In this document: in pieces, positions 60,647 through 64,000 of the stretch
How positions within the stretch are numbered: position 1 is the stretch's first letter
How the letters are laid out: each line of letters opens with the position of its first letter
NCBI GenBank assembly: GCA_002897695.1
Contig: BDTG01000010.1
Coordinates: 89,671 to 153,670, forward strand
Length of the DNA stretch: 64,000 nucleotides
Direction: 5' to 3'
Source of the DNA: a bacterium BMS3Abin14
GTDB taxonomy: Bacteria > BMS3Abin14
The notes under the pieces: model-generated
Database searches by the model: none
What the model was told of the DNA's origin: nothing
The model's input: only the letters and a program-made list of their open reading frames with translations
Program-made: the position numbers and the translations under genes

Positions 60647-62088
60647 TGTCCGCAAGATCGGCCCGGAAAAAACAGGGGCGCCTGAAGTGGCGCACCATCA
60701 TCATCCCTTTCAGCACTCTCCAGTTCTGGGTGAGTTTCCTGCTTGTCCTTCTGGCGGTAGGAGCCCTGGCGGCCTTCATCTACCTCCAGTTCCTGAGCCC
60801 CAGGGCACATGCCGGACAATTGATATCCAAAGCCGGCAAACAGTTCGATCAGGCCATCGTTCTGGGCATCAAGGATCTGGCCTTCGATGAATTCCAGACG
60901 GCGCAGGAGACCCTTTTCCAGGCGAGAAAGGCATACGACAAGGGTAAAAATACCGAGTCTCAGGTTTTCGCCGAGCAGACATTGGCCACCCTGGACAAAG
61001 CGATTCAGCGGCTTCGTTCCGATGATTTTTACAAGAGGGAGCGGTTTGCATCCATGAGCCACTTGCGGGGCACTGTGGAGGTGAACCTGGCAGGCTCTCT
61101 CCAATGGACCCCGGCCAAGCGAGGGATGAAGCTCAAGAGAGGGGACAAGGTCCGGACCCGCACAGGTTCAATGTGCGTTGTCCAGTTCGACGACGGCAGT
61201 CAACTCACCATTAAATCCAACTCCCTGGTCCATATCGACGAACTCAGCGAGGATATAAGAACCAGAACGAAGAGTTCCGCAATAAAATTGCTCGTAAGCG
61301 ATGTGGAGGCGAGCATTCTCCGGCCAACCGCAAGGGGGTCCAGATTCACCATTGAAACCCCCGGGTCGGTCGCCCAGGTGCGGAAGGCCCGAATGAGCGT
61401 TCGGGTCAACGGGGACAACGAGACGGAATATAAGCTTATTTCGGGTGATGTCAGCGTCAGGGCGGGGAACCGGGATGTGCGCCTGGGCCGGAACGAGGTA
61501 ATTCGCCTTGCAGAGGGAGGCAAGGTCATATCCAGGGGAAAACTCCTTGGTGTGCCGGTACCCCGGGCGCCGGGCAACCTCGACTGGAAGGTCTCAAAAG
61601 CCCCTTCCATCTCGGTGAGATTTTCCTGGAATGATATCCCGGGCGCCAGGTCCTATCGGCTGGTTGTCGGCACTGATCGATATTTTTCCAATATTGTCAG
61701 TGACAGGACCGGGGTAAAAGGAACAAGCGCCTTTGTAAAAAATCTGAAACCAGGCCTTTATTACTGGAGGGTGAGCAGTATCGACAGGAGAGGAAGAGAG
61801 AGCCTCTTTTCATCATTCCTTGTGTTCCGAATCGTTCAGGATCAAACCCCCCCCTACTTTTCCATGGGCGATCCCATAGTCTTCAGTGATCCATCGGAAG
61901 ATAGAATTTACGTGTCGGGGGCGGTTGAGCCGGGAAGCAAACTGGTCCTTAACGGAAAAACCGTCACTTTGCCGCCCGACGGGGTTTTCAGATCTTTCCT
62001 CACCATGAGGAAGGGGCTTAAAGCCATCAGCATCAGGGCGACGGACCCTGCAGGGAATGTCCTGTCCCAGCAGAGAGTTGTCCGATGA
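60646..62088 (+). CDS. FecR-domain membrane protein with beta-sandwich tail
   Basis: The 480-residue protein has a basic N-terminus, one membrane helix (about 30-50), a helical stretch (55-125), a FecR-type domain (about 140-240) and a C-terminal region of Ig/fibronectin-like repeats. The FecR domain shows RGMKLKRGDKVRTRTGSMCVVQFDDGSQLTIKSNS and FTIETPGSVAQVRKA. FecR domains relay cell-surface signals or bind glycan. It overlaps both neighbours (TGATG before, ATGA after), so the three genes are co-translated. Confidence 0.88.
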   Translation: MSARSARKKQGRLKWRTIIIPFSTLQFWVSFLLVLLAVGALAAFIYLQFLSPRAHAGQLISKAGKQFDQAIVLGIKDLAFDEFQTAQETLFQARKAYDKGKNTESQVFAEQTLATLDKAIQRLRSDDFYKRERFASMSHLRGTVEVNLAGSLQWTPAKRGMKLKRGDKVRTRTGSMCVVQFDDGSQLTIKSNSLVHIDELSEDIRTRTKSSAIKLLVSDVEASILRPTARGSRFTIETPGSVAQVRKARMSVRVNGDNETEYKLISGDVSVRAGNRDVRLGRNEVIRLAEGGKVISRGKLLGVPVPRAPGNLDWKVSKAPSISVRFSWNDIPGARSYRLVVGTDRYFSNIVSDRTGVKGTSAFVKNLKPGLYYWRVSSIDRRGRESLFSSFLVFRIVQDQTPPYFSMGDPIVFSDPSEDRIYVSGAVEPGSKLVLNGKTVTLPPDGVFRSFLTMRKGLKAISIRATDPAGNVLSQQRVVR

Positions 62089-63044
62089 AGCATCGGCAGG
62101 CGCTCTGTCTCCTTCTCGTTGTGCTGATACCGGTGGTTGTCTCCTGCTCCGGTTCGGGTTCAAAGTTCGCCCTCGCCCAGAAGATAAACGGGGTCGGGAT
62201 AGCCCTGTATTCCCAGGGAAAGGTTGTTCAGGCACTCGAAAAGTTCCAGAAGGCGTCGGAATATGCGCCGAAATTTGCTTTTGTTAAAAACAATTCGGGG
62301 GTGTGTAACTATCATCTGGGGCAGATTGACCTGGCTGTCCTGGAGTTCAGAAGGGCCATCGAACTGGAGCCCGACATCCCGGAGATCCACGGTAATCTCG
62401 GCGTAGCCCTCATGCTTTTAGACAGGTATGAGGAGGCTGAAAAAGAGCTTACGAGGGCTATCGCCCTGGATAAGGAGTACGTCCTCGCCTATAGCAATCT
62501 CGGTGTCCTGGAGTACCGCACGGGCCGGGTCAATGAGGCCATAGACACCTATCGGAAAGGCCTGAGGATCAATCCATCCCTGGACCGGCTCCATCATAAT
62601 CTGGGCGAAGCGCTGATGTCCCAGGGCCGTTACCGTGAGGCTGTCAAGCAATACAATTCCTCTCTCAATTTGAATCCGGACAATGCGAAGACCTTTAACA
62701 ACCTCGCCTGGGCGTACGCAAAACGCGGAATCAACATGGATGATGCCCTTGCTCTTGTCAACGCCGCCATTGAGAAGGAGCCGGAGAATGGCTTTTTCTA
62801 CGATACGCTGGGCTGGGTATACTTCAAACAGGGGATGTTCGAGGAGGCCTATCAGTCAATGGTCAAAGCCATAAAATACCAGCCCGGCATCCCCGAAATT
62901 CACTACCATATGGGTGAGGTCCTGCGTTGGAGGGGCCGATACAAGGAGGCCACGGAGGAGTACGGAAGGGTTATCGGCCTTGAACCCTACGGGGAATGGG
63001 CGAACCTCGCCCAGAAAGGGATATGGGCCATCAAGGGGCTTTAA
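62085..63044 (+). CDS. Tetratricopeptide-repeat lipoprotein
   Basis: The 319-residue protein has a lipoprotein signal with Cys at 21 (VVVSC) and seven or more TPR units from residue 35 to the end (for example YAPKFAFVKNNSGVCNYHLG, AIELEPDIPEIHGNLGVAL and AYSNLGVLEYRTGR). It should lie in the periplasm, tethered to a membrane. Coupled to the FecR-domain and HD-GYP genes, it may scaffold or sense for them. Confidence 0.88.
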   Translation: MKHRQALCLLLVVLIPVVVSCSGSGSKFALAQKINGVGIALYSQGKVVQALEKFQKASEYAPKFAFVKNNSGVCNYHLGQIDLAVLEFRRAIELEPDIPEIHGNLGVALMLLDRYEEAEKELTRAIALDKEYVLAYSNLGVLEYRTGRVNEAIDTYRKGLRINPSLDRLHHNLGEALMSQGRYREAVKQYNSSLNLNPDNAKTFNNLAWAYAKRGINMDDALALVNAAIEKEPENGFFYDTLGWVYFKQGMFEEAYQSMVKAIKYQPGIPEIHYHMGEVLRWRGRYKEATEEYGRVIGLEPYGEWANLAQKGIWAIKGL

Positions 63045-63425
63045 GAGCGCGGGGCGGGTTATTTCACCACAGAGCCACAGTAGCGCAAAGAAGATCGTAT
63101 CCCCTCTGGAGAAGTCATGTGAGGGGTTGAGGAAAACTCGATTTTCTGAGCCTCACCGGTGTGATTATCAGCCTGGAGCACGTAAAAAATGTGCTTCATC
63201 CTGAGGCTGTGAATGATCCCCGAATCATCCGGTTTAAGGACGCTGAGGATCAGCAGGCCGGTTTCCGGTTGAGTCAATAAAGAAGGCCGGTACCTGTTGC
63301 CGGGTCGAATAGGAACGTGAAAAAGGCGGCGCCGGGCAGGAAGGCGGAGGGATGTTTGCAGGATTAAGTCCTTGCGGCCTGTTGCCCAAACATGAGCGAA
63401 TCCAGCTTTCGTAACACCCGGATAT
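63045..63425. other. Non-coding gap before the transposase
   Basis: The gap begins with a short TTTCACCACAGAGCCACAG stretch (about 63060-63078), of the dispersed CACAGAG type. A 72-codon frame on the minus strand (63059-63277) has no recognisable family. I see no terminator or terminal inverted repeat for the transposon. Confidence 0.45.
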
Positions 63426-64000
63426 TTATTCCTGGACAGTGATCGGGTAAACCGGTTTTATCCCGATAAAACGAGCTAAAAAGGAAAGGGCTCTTACCCT
63501 TTCCTCCAGAATCGGCCCCAGCTTCCCGGCCGCGGCCGGCTTTAGCTTGCCGTGAGTCACCAGCAGCCGGATGTTCTGAACTGCCGCGATGAGATAGTCC
63601 TGAATCCGGATCCGCTCCTGGCCACGCCAACGGGCTTTTTTAAAGCCATACCTACACGCCTCGGCAAAGGACCGTTCCATAAAGTGCTGACGGATACCGA
63701 TATCCCGGTAAGCAATGCGCGTCCGAGTTGTAGCATACAGCCTGTCCAACCTGTCCTGCTCAAAATAGCGCCGTACGGTACGGCCACCGGTCTTGGATCG
63801 GGTGCATTGAGAACGAAGATCGCACGCTCGACAAACCTCTTTCCTGGCTGCGTACTCGCACAACTGGCGATACTCCCACCGATGACGCAGAGTCAGGACC
63901 TGTCCGGCAGGGCAGACCATCGTGTCCTCAGCAGGATCGTAGGTAAATGCCGATGGAGGGAAGATTCCTTTCCGGCTACCTTTGTCTTTGTTGGTATCTG
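63426..64000 (-). mobile_element. DDE transposase (IS1182-like), 5' end beyond window
   Basis: On the minus strand an open frame enters at the right edge and runs to the stop near 63426. It holds the C-terminal part of a DDE transposase: FTYDPAEDTMVCPAGQVL, a Cys cluster CRACDLRSQC, QDRLDRLYATTRTRIAYRDI, and RYGFKKARWRGQERIRIQDYLIAAVQNIRLL. The Cys-rich part followed by the final Glu region and QNIRLL fit IS1182-type elements. The catalytic core upstream is outside, so completeness is unknown. Confidence 0.8.

Noticed and set aside
59381-60655. Minus-strand open frame of 424 codons
   Set aside because: Antisense to the HD-GYP gene; the plus-strand protein has full domain evidence and this one has none.
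63059-63277. 72-codon minus-strand frame before the transposase
   Set aside because: No recognisable family or ribosome site; its end falls in a dispersed CACAGAG-type repeat.
1-64000. Selenoprotein genes with in-frame TGA
   Set aside because: I looked for recognisable frames interrupted by TGA with a following hairpin and found none; broken frames are better explained as pseudogenes (VOC, VapC, Rhs, IS256).

Overview
The window is about 64 kb of GC-rich bacterial chromosome and is dominated by housekeeping genes. It most resembles an anaerobic deltaproteobacterium (Desulfobacterota in the wide sense). The signs are a Gram-negative envelope (many lipoproteins, a LolB-like protein beside ispE-prs, FtsEX-EnvC), gene orders typical of that group (lolB-like/ispE/prs/rplY/pth; rpsP-rimM-trmD-rplS-rnhB; hemX-like/hemA/hemC/hemD/hemB), SpoVG outside the Firmicutes, a membrane pyrophosphatase, RnfAB, a cobalamin methionine synthase, a tRNA-Sec and a LysR regulator of the selenium-associated type. 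This assignment is an inference from gene content, not a phylogeny.

Layout. 1-2.0 kb (minus): rpsF-ssb-rpsR-DUF2232, the last cut by the window edge. 2-17 kb (minus): one long run, read right to left: conserved hypothetical, ftsE, ftsX, envC, ctpA, divergent polysaccharide deacetylase, tsaD, TPR lipoprotein, lolB-like, ispE, spoVG, tRNA-Gln, prs, rplY, pth, hppA. 17-20.5 kb: metH and the LysR gene. 20.5-24.7 kb: an accessory stretch with an NmrA-like SDR, a VapC remnant, a ParE/RHH toxin-antitoxin pair, a winged-helix protein of unknown function and several repeat families. 24.7-28.6 kb: aminotransferase and lipoprotein, ArsR, TatA, a receiver-only response regulator, a stand-alone ribosomal protein L3 and tRNA-Sec with a clear promoter. 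28.9-32 kb: UbiB/ABC1 kinase, a Doc-like toxin and its antitoxin with a striking operator array, and a VOC pseudogene. 32-42 kb: uvrA, oppD, oppF, hemW, grpE, dnaJ, comM, yraN. 42.1-43.3 kb: Rhs and IS256 debris. 43.3-49 kb (minus): ffh, rpsP, rimM, trmD, rplS, rnhB, glpD. 49-63 kb (plus): rnfA, rnfB, ccsB/hemX-like, hemA, hemC, hemD, hemB, ruvX, mltG, tldD, HD-GYP, FecR-domain and TPR genes. The right edge carries a partial DDE transposase.

The genes point to energy conservation by ion gradients (Rnf, K+-dependent pyrophosphatase), tetrapyrrole and cytochrome c biogenesis, cell-division peptidoglycan remodelling, translation, and selenocysteine use. No in-frame-UGA selenoprotein gene was recognised in the window.

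The signals most worth a second look lie in and between ordinary genes. First, four 14-16 bp palindromes (core GTTAACATATGTTAAC) have centres exactly 29 bp apart upstream of the Doc toxin-antitoxin pair. Second, three genes (ftsX, oppF, the deacetylase) appear to start at CTG behind a good Shine-Dalgarno sequence, overlapping the stop of the preceding gene. Third, arrays of 7-bp tandem repeats (GTCCAAN/GTCCAGA/GTCAAAC) recur only in non-coding gaps. Fourth, a dispersed palindrome supplies the N-terminus of the winged-helix gene. No complete new defence or biosynthetic system was recognised.
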